DNA of 64,000 bases from Erigeron canadensis (taxonomy: Eukaryota > Streptophyta > Magnoliopsida > Asterales > Asteraceae), in the NCBI RefSeq assembly GCF_010389155.1, contig NC_057768.1:46231633-46295632 (forward strand), given 5' to 3'. The notes below the pieces were generated by a model. It ran no database searches, was not told the origin of the DNA, and worked only from the letters and a program-made list of their open reading frames with translations. The position numbers and the translations under genes are program-made. This document shows, piece after piece, positions 12,806 through 26,114 of the stretch; position 1 is the stretch's first letter, and the number at the start of each line of letters is the position of its first letter.

Positions 12806-15800
12806 GGACCAATTTTCTTAGAGATGTGATAGTTGAAGAGGTTTTCCATTTTATCGGGAGAAAAAACGATAAAATTAGTTTAGATACCGTATTGCTACAA
12901 CTTTGATCATTTTAAAGAGATGTAGCTGTATCACCATCCACGTGAAAAATATTTACAGATATATCTAACTATGCTGGTTTCATTCAATGCTATAAATTAA
13001 TCCTCAATGGTTTCATTACGTACCAACTTGTAACTTTATGGTTATAGACCACTTACCTCGATACCGATAATGATTCTGTAGAAGTGGTTCTCGATGAGTG
13101 ATAGGATATCTATAGTTTAATGCTACTCCACTTGTTGCAAGTTTATCCGTATTAAAGAACATTTCTCAATGATAGGATTAATATCAGAAGACTGATGGCG
13201 ACATCCATGGAACAGGACAGATTATCATCAGTAAAATTATCTGCAGAATTCAAAAATCTTCAATCAGATGATATCACAACGAAATCTGATAATATGCCGA
13301 TCCTTTATAATATCATGCAAGAACCAGATCCAGGTTGAGATAGAATAATTGATTATCATAATGTATATCAATTCCATGAAACATAAAAGTAGGTCATCCT
13401 TCACAAATACCAAATCATTTAAACATGAGTAAGTAAATTTCTTAAATTTTCCTCTAAAACACTGACAAGCAATACAAGCCATACACTTAAATGATTCATC
13501 TAACTCTTGAATACTTTTTTCCTTTTGCAATTCTTCATATAGCAATGGAGACAGTTAAAAAAGTGGTCACTGCAGATCTTAAAACTTAAAAAAATCATCC
13601 AGGAGCAACACAAGGAGTCTCAGGTTATGGAGAAATTATGTTGTATTACTTGTGTCTAGAATATGTTCTAGATATCAAACCAAATCTGTTACAATGATAT
13701 CTTTTGGTTTAGCTTAACGAAGTGAGATACGTCTAGATATATGGTAACTGTACCATTTTGCCCAAGGTACAGGTTATCTTTGGCCAACAAAAGGAATTCA
13801 AAATTTCAAAAAATTGATCAGGTTTACAAATAACCATCTAAAGTTCAAGCTAGAGAATATTTAGAGACTGCACTAAAGTGTACTTTGGACAACCACAGGA
13901 ACATACACTTTTTATTTTAAATCCACTCATCCTAGATCTGATGTTGTTTCAAAATCTGTAGAAAGTGTTGTGATCTCAAGTTCATGTCCAAGAATATCAG
14001 ACTAGCCAAATAACATTAACCGCAAGTTTCTGATTCCTTGAGACTGACAAATTAAGAAGTCTAAAGGAGCCTTTGCAAATTTCATTCAGCGAATCCACAA
14101 TATGAAGAAGAATATATGAATCTACCTAGTGTGTTTCTGTCCAAATAACCAAAGCAGTTTAAATGAAATTAAGTACGAGTTTAATATATAGCAACTTTTA
14201 ATAAGAGTGATGGTATGATTATATCTTTTTGTTTATACAAAGGGACTCACTAACAAGTTTAAGAATGTCCTTATCGAGTGTTCATAAGAATGTCTTTTTA
14301 ACTTAGGTAATCTTGTACTATGGCTAAAGTAGGATTACAAGTAGTACAACTCCATTTAATAATCCTTTCACACTCAAATCTTCCACTAAGCAACTTTTGG
14401 TGCTAAAGTTTTATATAATCAATTATCCACCATCTGCAAGTGTACTCTCAACTCACCTAAAGTCAGTTTCATGCACAAACTATTTAGGATAATCAAAAGC
14501 AATACAAATTATATTATTATACAATGAAGAAAACGGAAAGTATAACGAGTAAAACAAATTAGCAATAAGAACGACCAAACAAGCAAGTGAAACAACCACT
14601 GGGCATGAAAAGAAATGACGCGAGTGTTTCAAAAGAAAATGTGCTAAACTTTAGTTCAAATTTTGATTTATTATTAGCCACATATTCACTTTTCAATTCC
14701 CTTATTATTATTGTATATATGAATGTATTCGCTTTTGCTGATGTGTCATCCATCCATATATGTCGCCACATCAGCAAGCGTACACATACAATAGCGATGA
14801 AACAAAACTTTAAAGTTGGGGCAATAGTTGGATACAGAAAAAATAGTAACAAGATTCGTCGTTTCTAAAAAATAATAAATATGTAAATGTTAAAAAAATA
14901 TGTAAAAAATGTTAATAAAAACAAAGAAATGTAAAATGGAGTAAGACTAGCAAAATGTGTGTCATGGGCAAAACACCAAACAGGTGATGTGCAGCATTAT
15001 GATACATGGTAAAATAATTTGGAAAATTAACGAGAGGGTTGGATTTACTCACTGACTGACATGAATAGCTTTCGGGAAGACAACATCTGTTTGGTGGGGT
15101 CTCTTCAACGACTCTCTGAATCTTCTTTTATATAATGATAATGAAATTACTCTCAAGTCGCCCAACAAAATATTTTGTTGGAATCCTCATCATCCTTCTC
15201 CTTTTTCAGAAAAGGGGACTTTGGATTGCTTATTCTATACAAGCAAAAATAAACATTAAAACAAGCAGATAAACAATTTTTATAAGATGCTTGCAGAGGA
15301 TATAAGATTTGATTGATCAATTTTTAAAAAAGAAAACCTCGTGATTTTATTCTTGAATGAATGGTTATGGAGTAAGAATAAAATTGATGTTTTTTTTTTT
15401 TTTTGTAGATAGATGGATCAAAAGCCAGCCAACAAAAAGATTTACAAACCGCAATTTTGATGTTTGGCCCAATTTAGTTTGAAAATGTTTGTTTATAGAG
15501 CAATTTTGTAGACTATATAGGGTACGATATACATTAGACAACTGCTATTCTATGATTTAAACCCAAACATTATTACTTTTTTCTTCAAAATCTACAGACA
15601 GAACAAAGAAAAAGATTCCTTAACTATAACGAAGTTCACAACCCAATAAAGGTCCCCTTCTCATCCGTGATTATGTACTAAACTCTGTCGGGTATCTTGA
15701 GCAACGACAACAGAGCCTTTCATCTCTTCCAGTCTTATATATAGGAAACAAAGCATGATAAACCAACGATTATCGATTCCTAAACAACCAATGTTCTCCA

Positions 15801-16271
15801 CACTTGATACTTGAAACAATCAACCATCATTTTCTTTTTATTATTAGCCCAGGATAGAAGCCGATTCCAGCAGTGACGGGTTATCTGTGCTCTACGAAGC
15901 ACATCAGTGTTTTCACGTTGTCACACATTTAATAGTAAACATAAAACAAAACAAAAAAACTTAAATAAACGGACAAACTAACAAAGATCTGACAAAAACA
16001 TGGTCTAACACCGTCAAGTCAAGCATAGGTTACACTTTGGCTCGTTTGTAGCCCTAATTTGTAAATGTTACAATGTCATAGCCATTTGTAGCAACTAACA
16101 AAAACTACCCCCCTAGCTAAGCAAAGCAACTTGGCTAAACATTTTTTCATATTTTTTCTTCCTCCAACTAGACAAGGTGGGTCTCATCAGTGTGGAATTT
16201 ACATGAGGTCGATGTCTTCGTCTTTACTTGATCCCACAACAACCACTCAATAACATTTTAATTATATAAAG
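12806..16271. other. intergenic stretch between ABCG14-like and UXT genes
   Basis: No supported gene. Open frames are 97 residues or shorter and do not match a family. A hairpin with arms GCTGATGTG and CACATCAGC lies at 14738-14776 and may be part of a small foldback element whose ends are unclear. Confidence 0.6.
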
Positions 16272-17980
16272 TCACTCTGGTATTTGTAGCAGCTCTCGTA
16301 TTCCTTGAGAAACCTGTTGCGGCCAAAAATATCGTGTTATAAAAACAAAAACTGTCTCCAGCAAAATTAAAACATTATATGTCAAGCTAGCTGGATTCAT
16401 CCTTTAGCTTCAAACTCAATCTTGAAAATCAACATTAAAACATTACTAACTTCAATGAAATTTGGTACTGATGCACTCCATAATTTCATCTCCGCTTGCC
16501 TCATCTCGACAATTTTGAGCCAAGACCCCTCAATTAGACAGTATAATAAATATATATAGATAAATATGTATAAAAGCTAAAATCGCAAATTGTCTTATGC
16601 CGGCAAAATTAGTATCTAGTGTAATCGCTCAGTTGAGTTGATAAATCGTCAAGCTCAAGCTAGATCGATCTTTTAGCTTCAAAATCAATCTCCACTATCA
16701 ACATTAAAACATTAACTATAACCAAGGTTAGTACTAATGCACTCCGTAATCTCAATCTCTGTTTGCCTCAACTTGAAACTTTATCGCCAAGCCCAACTCA
16801 ATTAGACAATATGATAAATATCTATAAATAAATATACATAAAAGGTAAAATCGGAAAATGGCTTAAGCTAGATAAGGCTCATGAGCTATACAAGCCACCA
16901 TTTGAATACTCATGCTCTACTCTAGAGTCTACTTGAGTAGCTCGACCTAGACGTAAACCGATTCAATTCAGAATATGTTTTAAATCGATCTAGAGTAGCT
17001 AACAAGTTGGCTCGACTCAATTATAACCAATAAACAGGATGCATGTAATGTACACAACATTGTGGCTTAACAACCTCCAAACAGACTGTATACTATTCAC
17101 TTTCATAAGAAAAGATGTAGCAGCAAGTAAACTAACCATCTTGATTTGGGCTTTAATTTGAGCAATGAGACGAGTGTATTCTTCGATTTGCCTACATACA
17201 ACACAAAAAAATTTCACAAAACTATTGCAAGTGCATCTCCTTATGCTATTATGAGAAACTGGAAAACAGATTATTAAAAGTTAAACCTAGCCAGCTTTTC
17301 TTCCCTGGCAGGGATGATTTCCAAAGCCTCTGACCAAGTCAGCTCTACATGAAATCCAAGCCCAACATCCACAAATATGTGACGTGTATCAGGTCTGCAG
17401 ACATAAAGAGCTTTTTAAGTAAGTTTGATTCTTAACTTAACAAAGATAAAACCACCAAATTAACACATATATACGTACACATCAGCTTGTGCGTATACTT
17501 CAGAACCAAGATTGACCATTGACCTGAGACTTGTTACACCATTCTTCTCCAAATTCTCCAAACTTTTTCTCAAATCTGAGCTACAAGTTGATGGTGTCAA
17601 GTGAAAGCACATATAAAAATGTAGCTAAACAAACTAATTGGATTTCAAGGATCAGTGCAATGTACTGTAGGTCTATAATCAGTTATTGGTGTAATGATTT
17701 AAACAAACTAATTCACATTTTAAAACCAAGAAAGCGATTGCTGTAGCAAGCGAGGATACAAGACTTTCTGCTGTTCAAAAACTTTGTCCCTGCAAAATCG
17801 TTGGAAAAATGTTACAAAATACAAATAGAAAAGAAAAAAATGGTACGAGTACATAATAAGTATGGAGTGCAGAAAGATAAAATCGTACCTTTCAGCAATG
17901 GCCTTAACAAGGTCAGGTTTCAAGCGGCGGTCAACGAATTCCTCGAATCTTTGTATTTTTTCTTCCTTAAGTCTATCCAT
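16272..17980 (-). CDS. UXT: UXT homologue, prefoldin alpha-like subunit
   Basis: Six exons on the minus strand join in phase: 17980-17889, 17789-17760, 17580-17479, 17394-17287, 17191-17137 and 16313-16272, giving 142 residues. The protein begins MDRLKEEKIQRFEEFVDRRL and contains RDKVFEQQKVF, NGVTSLRSMVNLGSEVY, HIFVDVGLGFHVELTW, an EEYTRLIAQIKAQIK helix and a RELLQIP end. This matches plant UXT proteins along the whole length and is the usual size. UXT proteins have two long coiled-coil helices around a small beta hairpin and act in prefoldin-like (R2TP/URI) chaperone complexes. That role is taken from the family. Exon 2 is a 30-base microexon supported by phase on both sides. Intron 5 (about 820 bases) contains a 200-base direct duplication. 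The leader probably reaches into 17981-18340. Confidence 0.93.
16381..16870. repeat. direct duplication of about 220 bases in UXT intron 5
   Basis: 16381-16603 and 16648-16870 are diverged copies of the same sequence at a period of about 267 bases. Shared stretches include TTTAGCTTCAAA, ATCAACATTAAAACATTA, ACTAATGCACTCCGTAAT (ACTGATGCACTCCATAAT in the first copy) and CTCAATTAGACA. The duplication is old, as there are many substitutions. No transposon ends were seen. Confidence 0.75.
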
Positions 17981-18394
17981 TTATCTACAGACAAGGATTC
18001 AACCAAATTCAAATATATCCGAAAATACAACTTTATGTCATTGAAGTCATTGTCATACGTACACAAGAGGCGACAATATGGGTGGGTTGGATAACGGGTC
18101 AAAAGGAGACCAAATTAATTGGAGAAATCAACTTGCAGAAACGAAAGAAGAGAGACAAACCTGTTCGTAGGGAGAGGACGGGCTGCAGAAGTGAGCGCCG
18201 CAGAAAAAAAAAAAAAGTAGAAACCGAACCACCACCGTCGGCGGAGCAGAAAGGAAACACCACCACAAACCACCGATTGCAGTCAGAGAGGAAAGAGGGG
18301 ACCGAAATTTGCCCTAATTTTGTGAGAAGTGGCTGTTGATTTGTGGTGTCTGACTGTTGAAAATAACCAGGAGCAAAGAAAAAGAGACTTCTAC

Positions 18395-18625
18395 ATGAGT
18401 TTTTTTTTATTTTTGGAAAAGACCTCATAGGATGAAATCGCACAATGAAAAGTCTGAACTAAGCGGATCTTAAATAACTTTCTTACCATATCATCTCTTT
18501 TATTGGAAAATACCGTCGAGAAAAACCTACTATGACTCGAACTCGAGACTTTGGAGTAAACTCCCTTGGGACACCGCATAACAGGTTTAGTGAAATACCC
18601 TGGCCACTGGAGTTTAACCCATAAA
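18395..18625 (-). mobile_element. possible tRNA-derived SINE
   Basis: Read on the minus strand the segment has a box A-like CCAGTGGCCAGGG, a box B-like GAGTTCGAGTC about 60-70 bases later, and a T-rich run on the plus strand at 18399-18413 that would be its A-rich tail. This matches the layout of plant SINEs, but neither box is perfect and no target duplication was found. Confidence 0.35.
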
Positions 18626-19411
18626 AAAAATTAATGGATTATAAAAAGTTTAAAAGTTTTTTTTATAAACATGCGAGCCAGCGTGATAACGTTAAATTTT
18701 TAACTAACATTTGTGTAAAAAAATGATATCATCATATCTACTCATTTTTTGATAATTTAACTTTTTTTATACTTAAAGTTATAAAATATAAGTTAGAGTA
18801 AATTAAATTAAATTAATTAGATAAGGTAATTTGTATATATAAAACAAATTTAATTAAGCGAATAGAAAAAACATATTTCAATAAAGACATTATAGGTACA
18901 TTAAGTAAATGTTTAAAATAGTTAAGGAGATTGAAGGACATTTTTAATACATTTTTTTTAAAAGGTCATGATCGAATATCACAATAGATGGTCTAGACTA
19001 TATTGTCTTAATCGGGTCCACGTTAGAAAATCTCATCAACTAATCCCTTATAAGAGGAAAAATTTCTAATAGTCCGCCTAAAAACACTACAACATATTAG
19101 GGGAAAACCTTACATTCTTAGTCTCCCCAAATCCAAACCCTAATAAAAGGAATTAGAAAGAAAGAAGGTCCCAGACTCCCAGGAAGCAGCCTGCATGCTA
19201 CTGTGAAAATTGTGGGCTACTGGGCCAGGGCATGGGGCATTGAACTAGCGAAGTATTTGGGATTCTGACCATCGTAATGAAGGCTGATGAAACTGGCTTT
19301 TTCGTGAGTGCTCGTGCTCAAAGTATATCCATTTTCAATCTAGCTACAAGCAGTTCTGATCTTAAGGATCAAATTTCTAAATAGTATAATAGCCTCTGAT
19401 ATTCAAACTGA

Positions 19412-20286
19412 GGGGGCGCTTGGTTCAAATAAGGGGATGGGAAAGGCAAAAGGAAAGAGAATGCAAAGGAATACTATCATTGCATTAATACTGGTTGGTT
19501 GATACACTTCAATCATTATTCCTTGCCATTTTATAATACAGGTGCTGGTGATTGTGGTAGTTGGTGGTGGTGGCGGCAAGTGGTGACAGGTGGTGGTGGT
19601 GGCGACGACGATGGGTGGTCACAGGTGGCTGTATTGGCGACAAGTGGTGGTGACAGTGGTGGCGATAGGTGGTGGTGGTGTGGTGATGGTGGCAGCCGAT
19701 TGACTAATGTTGGTGGCAGATGGTGGTAGTGGGGACGACGAGCAGTGACAAGGAGTGGTGATGGTGGTGGTGATAGGTATTGGCGGTGCAACTATGGCGG
19801 CAGGTGGTGGTGGTGACGACGAGTGGTGACAAATGGTGGTGATAGTGGCGGCAGGTGGTGGTGGTGATAGGTGTTGGTGGTGGTGGTGGTGGTGACTGAT
19901 GGTGGTGGCGACAAGTGGTGGTGATAGGAGGTGATGGTGATGGTGATGGTGGTGTCAGGTGGGAGTGGTAGTGGTAGTGGTAATAGGTGGCGGCAGGTGG
20001 TGTTGGTAGAGACGACAAGTTGTGGTGGTGACGGATGGTCGTGGAGGTCGTGGCGGCAAATGGTGGTGGTGGTCAAATGATGGTGGTGGTGGCGATAGTG
20101 GTAGTGACCTATGGTGGTAGTGAGGAATGAAGTGTGTTATCATTACCATTCCACCCAATTTACTAAGTACTCGTAATACTCCATTACCCATTATTGATTA
20201 ATGATTGCATTACTTACACATAACCAAGCATGATTAATTATTGTTTTACCCATTCCTTACCCCATAATATCCTCAACCAAGCACCC
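19412..20286. mobile_element. Tourist-like (PIF/Harbinger) MITE with internal minisatellite
   Basis: The ends are inverted repeats: GGGCGCTTGGTT on the left and AACCAAGCACCC on the right. The arms continue with imperfect similarity (AAGGGGATGGGAAAGG against CCATTCCTTACCCC), and GAATG/CATTCC runs lie inside them. This is the terminal style of Tourist-like elements. The middle 600 bases are a GGT-rich repeat array. The three-base target duplication is not clear. No transposase is present, so the element is non-autonomous. Confidence 0.65.
19540..20125. repeat. GGT/GGC-rich minisatellite
   Basis: About 590 bases are built from GGTGGTGGTGGCGACAAGTG-like units of variable length, purine-rich (G and A) with T on the plus strand. 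All long open frames across it (for example His/Pro/Thr-rich frames on the minus strand) result from this composition and are not genes. It lies inside the Tourist-like element. Confidence 0.9.
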
Positions 20287-20788
20287 AGTAGTCAGTAATA
20301 TTCAAATTGTGCTTAAAAATAAACCAGAAATATCAAACAAATAGGTTGTAAGTCTCTCCAATCACCAAAGTGTTCAGTGTTCCCCATACCAACAATATAC
20401 GGATGACTTGAAATATCTCAGTTATCAAAGTAACACAATATGGTACATAAGTACATCTACAAAAGCTAGTGGAAAGCGATGTATTTCAATATCGCCAAAA
20501 TGCACCACTTTTTCTATAAATTAAAAGTCCTAATCATACCATTCTTCATGTAGGTACAGATAAAAAGCCACTACAATTAAGCAGTCATCATGGATTCATG
20601 GTATACTTGACGAGCTTTCTTGTTGACATCCGCCAACAGATCACCATTATCAGCTTACAACTTCATCGGCATCACTTTGAGTCAAGCTACTCGGGGTTGG
20701 TTTTCTTTAGATTCACTTAAGAGCGAACCAAATAGTGGTGAAGCTCAAAGGTATATTTGTTATGGCAAATAAAAATATACCTACCTGA

Positions 20789-23284
20789 CTATGACCAACC
20801 TTTGGTCCATACAGGAACTGAGTAAATGAGGGTACCCAGTGTAAATGATATGATTATAGTCGTCAATGCATATACACATGCTCGCCAAGGATGTGTACTA
20901 TCTATCATGGCACCAAACTCAGCAATGAAGGTAGAAACAGTACTCAAACAACCACATAAACCGAATTGTATCCCTGTTGCCACAATATCAAAATGTTTTC
21001 CCTTCACCTGCACGATAATCCATAATTACACAAACATTAATTTGAGAGTGATGTAAGAATTAACATGCAGAACTTAGATGCACAATCAAATGAGAGAAAA
21101 TATACCAGGTTTGCAACTAAAGATGCAAAATAATGTGAACTTACGTCTTTCTTCAATGTTGCAAAGGCTGCCATGATACATGAAGCAGCTACATTGGCAA
21201 TTAATGTTCCAAAAGGCATCCATTTCATAATCTCCGTTTTTCCTAAACCCTGTCCATTGAGTTTTGCTAGATAGAACCTGATCCATACACCAACTGGTCC
21301 AACTATACAACCGAACCACAAGTAACTTGTACTGCTATCACCATTAAAACCTTTCTTTAGCAAAACGACACTCACACCCAATAGCAATCCCCACAGAATT
21401 ACCATCACAACTATTAATATACTTTGACTCATGACGTTATTTACTTTATAGAGATAACACTTGGAACCTAGGTTTGTCTTGATTAAAGCACGCTTGAAAA
21501 CTTTAGCAGTCCCAACCCCATATATGAAGGAACAGAAAACCAGAGATAAACCTACAAAGCAAAACTTGGATGAGAAAGGCCATAGGAAATTAGGAAGACA
21601 AGGCATGAATGCAAGTAACTTTTTTGGGGGTTTTACCTATCAAAAAACCAAGCACAGAGAATAGCCAACGATCGTTAACACTAAGCTCAAGCATTTTCTG
21701 ATTCCAGCCACTAAATGTGGTGAGACTACCCAGGTAACCTGTTGTCAACCCGACAGCTAACTCAGTAGAAAATTTGGATATATCTCCTTTGAAAACAGTA
21801 CCAAACCAGCCCATCAAGAATGAACCGACCTAGAATATGAAAGGAGATAGAAAGGAAGAATCAAAAGATGCTCAAAGTAATAGTGATATCATGCAGTGTT
21901 CGAAGCCATGAAGATAATATTGATTTTGGTTGAGTTTCTAACTTATATTGGAAAATAAAGTTCCACAACCCACAAGTTGAATGATTATATTCTCAATATT
22001 TTAAAATGTTTCTTCAAATAAATCATTAGCATCCTTCCTAACTAAGAGTGTTATATATTAAGTCACTATTTCATTACTCTATCAGATTCCATTAAGTGTA
22101 AGAATATGTGCTATTATGTTAGGAGTAGAGTAAGAGAGAGATTGAAAAAAAAGAATGATACCATATTGGGAGGAAGATCAACATACATATAGCTCTGATC
22201 ACTTGTGGCACCACCCACGTCTGGACCAAATAATTTTTCCAGTAGGTACCTTGTCAATACCTGCGTAGTAAGAGCAAATTCAGTTCCTTGCATGAGAGAC
22301 AAATCAAATTGCAAATGTTGTTTCCAGCATAGAAACACTAACACATTATCATAGAGATAACAATTACAGAAAGCATAAAAATGTGGAAACAAAGGGACAC
22401 CATCTGAACTGAATAGGAAACAAAATCTAAAAAATAAGAATCTTAGTGATAACTTGCTTGCATATAATTGGATTGTATGAATAATATAATCAAATTTAAA
22501 TAAGTGTTAAACGAATAAACGGATAGTACATTTGTACATGTGACCTCCCAAATCAATTGATGTATCTTCCTCAATTCACACTGTTCAGCTAAGAAGATAT
22601 GATGCCTTCCACAAAGTTTTATTAATCTTTGTGTTTTCGATTTAGACCTAAGTGTGTAACTATGTATCCATACATGTATGCTATAATTTGTGATTCCTTA
22701 ACAGGTTATACATTCAAAGTTGGAGATACACTAGGAATCATATTGTATAAGTTGAAGAAAACTATCTGTTGACCCAAAGGAACAAACAAACATAAGGTGG
22801 TTTAGAACATTACCCCAAGAATGCCTAGTACAGCAAGATGAATACGTGATGACACATACGTCAAGAACCATGGCAACTCTTTTTTGCACTCCTGCATATT
22901 TATAGTTAAAGATGATGTGCAACCATATCAAAATCACAAAATGCCAAGAAAACTCACTTCACACTGTTCCTTGTCATGCAGTATTGGATCCGGTGAGGCA
23001 GTTGGAAGTTGTGATTCTTTAAGAGAATGTTCTTCAATGGGAACTATCGGACGTTCTGCAAGATTCTCAAAAGAAAACTTGGACCTGCCACTCCCACTAT
23101 ATCTTTTACTATTAAGTTCCCTATCTCCAATATCTCCGGCCTCTGAGACACTGTCATCGTCAGCTTCATGGTGGCCACCTCCTGAAAAATTGAAAGACTG
23201 ACGTCTAAAAGAAGAATTTGTACTGCTAATTCTACTAAACGATCCACTTCTTCTTGGCTCAGAGTCATTGCGCCCATAATCCAT
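20789..23284 (-). CDS. FEX: two-domain CrcB/FEX fluoride exporter
   Basis: Six minus-strand exons join in phase: 23284-22958, 22891-22814, 22260-22162, 21829-21637, 21551-21145 and 21007-20789, giving 440 residues. Residues 1-110 are a hydrophilic Ser/Gly/Asp-rich extension. The rest is two CrcB (Fluc) membrane units in one chain. The first contains VGLTTGYLGSLTTFSGWN (about 196-211) and the second GLCGCLSTVSTFIAEF (about 384-398); these are the pore-lining Gly/Thr/Phe segments of fluoride channels. Fused two-domain forms are the normal eukaryotic state, where they export fluoride across the plasma membrane. Between the domains is a longer linker with additional membrane segments (21 kb exon). 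The start is the first ATG of a long open exon; the leader probably continues upstream of 23284. Confidence 0.93.
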
Positions 23285-24697
23285 AATGCTTGTTTAAAAC
23301 TTTTTCCTACTGCAATAGCTTTGCAAACAAATAATTTACGCTACAATATTTTAGTCATATATAACAAGGCAATCATGGACGTATTAAAATAATATGGACC
23401 TTAACTACTCCACTTAATCATAACAAACCAGCAAGGACATAATTTCATAAATTATAACAAGTGACGACACCTACTACATTGCTCAAAATGCATATAATTA
23501 TTTTTACGCATAGCAATGACAAAATAAGTTTGCTAAACTATATATATTATTACAAAAAGTACTAATTACAATGGGTAAAAAATCTATGTTAGGTTAGTGG
23601 TCAGACATCATACTAAGGTTGTCAGAGACATAAAAGATACGAAAAAAAGAGGTTGAAAAGGCAGCAAAACAAAAGCCAGACCAATAAACCATCAAATCCA
23701 GTTTCCCAACCAATTAAATTCACACAAAAAAGTTTTTTGTTTTTTATATTTGAAAGGCTCACACAAAAAAGTTATTGTCAATCAATCATAACCTTGAACG
23801 TAAAGAAAAATTATGTTCTTTTTTACAGAAATTATAGATGCGTTTGTAGTTACATATATGAAAGTTTTTCTAGTTACTCATTTTCACTTATCTAAAAAAT
23901 TATTAAAAACGCGTTTGGTATATATTACATTTTTGGAAAAGAGTTTCTAGTGAGTTTTCAGTTTTCAATGGAAAATTTCTTTAAAAAAATTGATTGTATG
24001 TCAACACTTTTTCTGTATTTCGAGTTTTCTACAACAAAACATGCCGTAAGTGAATCTAAATCTGAATATGATATTATGAACTCACTGGCTCATATTACTA
24101 TTATATATATTGTTTGTTTAAAGGGTAAAAAACAAAAAAAAAAGTGGCGAGATTGCATCATCGTCATCATAAAGCAAAACTTTTCATGTTACCTTTTTGT
24201 AATTAATTAATCCATATTATATATAAAACAAATCTGTTAGTGTATGAACTATTACTATTATAAGATGAAAAATATACGTATATAAATATGTGAAAATGAT
24301 AAGCATGTATCTATAATAACACAGCTGAAATTAAAAGTTAAATGACAAATTAATAGAGAAATATGGGGTGTGTGTATAAATCCACCTTAAAGAAAATAGA
24401 CACGAGCAGATTACAAAGGTCGTACGTGGATTATCAGCAATTCATAAATCGTTGACAAGGCGGTTGATTGTTTGTTTGTTTGTTTGTTAGTCTTATTTTC
24501 TACAATATATATATAGTTTTTGTTGGTTTTTTTGTTGTATTTAAATAAAATTTCCGAAGTCGCATAAATCACTTTACGGAAGAAGAAAAAAGGAATTTGG
24601 AAAGCGATCGAATTGGTTGGACTTTCACGTGTAAAAAGATTAAACTAGCTACAACCTAATCTTTTTTATTTAGGGAGATTCAACGTTATCATCTTGA
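23285..24697. other. intergenic, upstream region of the FEX gene
   Basis: No gene is supported. Open frames are 86 residues or fewer and AT-rich. The region probably contains the promoter of the minus-strand fluoride exporter; no specific element can be named. A TTTG repeat lies near 24468-24488. Confidence 0.6.
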
Positions 24698-24730
24698 GTG
24701 GTTAATTTTGAATGATGTTTAATTCAATTT

Positions 24731-24890
24731 AACTTTTGAAAAGAGTGAAAAGATCATTTGCAAACTTAATTTCTTGTGAAAACCAGAAAACAGATCATAG
24801 CCATCCATCCATCATGATCAACGGCTGAGATTAAAACTTAGTTCCTAAATACAAATTTAACACGGAGGGCTATTTTTGTCTTTTCACCCC
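24731..24890 (+). repeat. left terminal inverted repeat of the MULE
   Basis: Contains GTGAAAACCAGAAAACAGATC from 24775, then a CAACGGCTGAGAT box and ACACGGAGGGCTATTTTTGTC at 24860-24880. Each has a counterpart, in the same order, on the minus strand at 33467-33616. The similarity is moderate between the blocks. Confidence 0.72.
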
Positions 24891-26114
24891 GCGAACAAAC
24901 CCCCCCAAACACCAACTGTTTCCCTTCTTTCTCACAATTTTCATATCTGATACTTTGAAACCCTAATTCTCTCTCATTTCTCTCTCGTTTCTCTCTCGTT
25001 TCTCTGATCAGAATCTTCTCCGGCGGCGTGTATCATCAATCGTACTATTCGATTAATCGAGTTTAGTTTCGTTTTCCACCAACTATCATCTTAATTTCTC
25101 TCGCTCTCCCTGTTTCTCCGCCCTAATTTCTCCGGCGGCGTGTATCATCAATCTTCTCCGGCCTCGTTTTTTTCCGGCCGCCGTGTATTATCATCATTAA
25201 TTCTCGATTAATCGAGTTTAATCGATTGTAATCTCGTTTTTGACGTCTAAAAATGGTGAAATTGTCTCAATCTTCCACGCCTAATAAGAAACGATCTATG
25301 ACGGTCAAACCGGAAGTTATATCCATCAAGTCTTCTATTGAATCTGGTATAATTTCTAACTATTCTACCTTTTATTTTATGAATTTAGATTTAATCTTTT
25401 TTTTAGGTTATTTTTTTGCATTTTTAGCTATATTTCTGACATTATTCTGTATTTTTTGACTGGATTTATACTGTATATGTGTGATGTTAGTTAATTCTGT
25501 TATTTAGATATGTATCTTATAAGAAATTTGTGCTTGATTAGTTTAATGAACCTTATCTAGTTCTGAATTATTGTAATTGGCTAGGTTTTGTATGGAATAT
25601 CAGTTTAGTTATTTCGTGTTAAAGCGGATAAAGAAATTAAAATAGTTTTTTTCACACAACTAATTCAACCTATACAAATATGTGACATGTTTTAGAGAAT
25701 ACAGTTGTGTTCACTGATAAAATCTCAAATTACGACGTAGCACATTATACTAAATAGGAACAAGTTATCAATGTCATTTGCTACTTCGATGGACCCATAT
25801 TTTGATTGTTCCATCGCCAATAGGACCTGCAGAAGCAATTATGTTGTCTTTCGGTTGTCAATTTACAGAAATAACTTGATTAGTATGGCATTCTAACTTC
25901 TGCAGCTAGTTTTTCGTCTGTAGAATCCAAATGTACACACATGTTTTGTATAATTCCAAATGTTTTGTTCACATGACTTGTATAATTCTTCAAGAACTTT
26001 CAAGTTGAGTAGTTCAAAAGCTTCTGCATTCATGATAATAGAACAGTACAGTCAGGAGCTGAAGTCACTCAAATCACACACTTACTGTCTTTTCATTATT
26101 TCATTCATGATTAT

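Noticed and set aside
13264..13545. 93-residue minus-strand frame that looked at first like a copia fragment
   Set aside because: No RT, integrase or gag motif could be identified; the resemblance was not specific.
14738..14776. Hairpin GCTGATGTG / CACATCAGC as a possible terminator or miRNA precursor
   Set aside because: The stem is only 9 bases with a 21-base loop, too short for a precursor; it is more likely part of an undefined repeat.
19499..20191. Several overlapping long open frames rich in His, Pro, Thr (minus) or Gly, Trp (plus)
   Set aside because: They result from the GGT-rich minisatellite composition; they overlap each other and lack introns, homology or start context.
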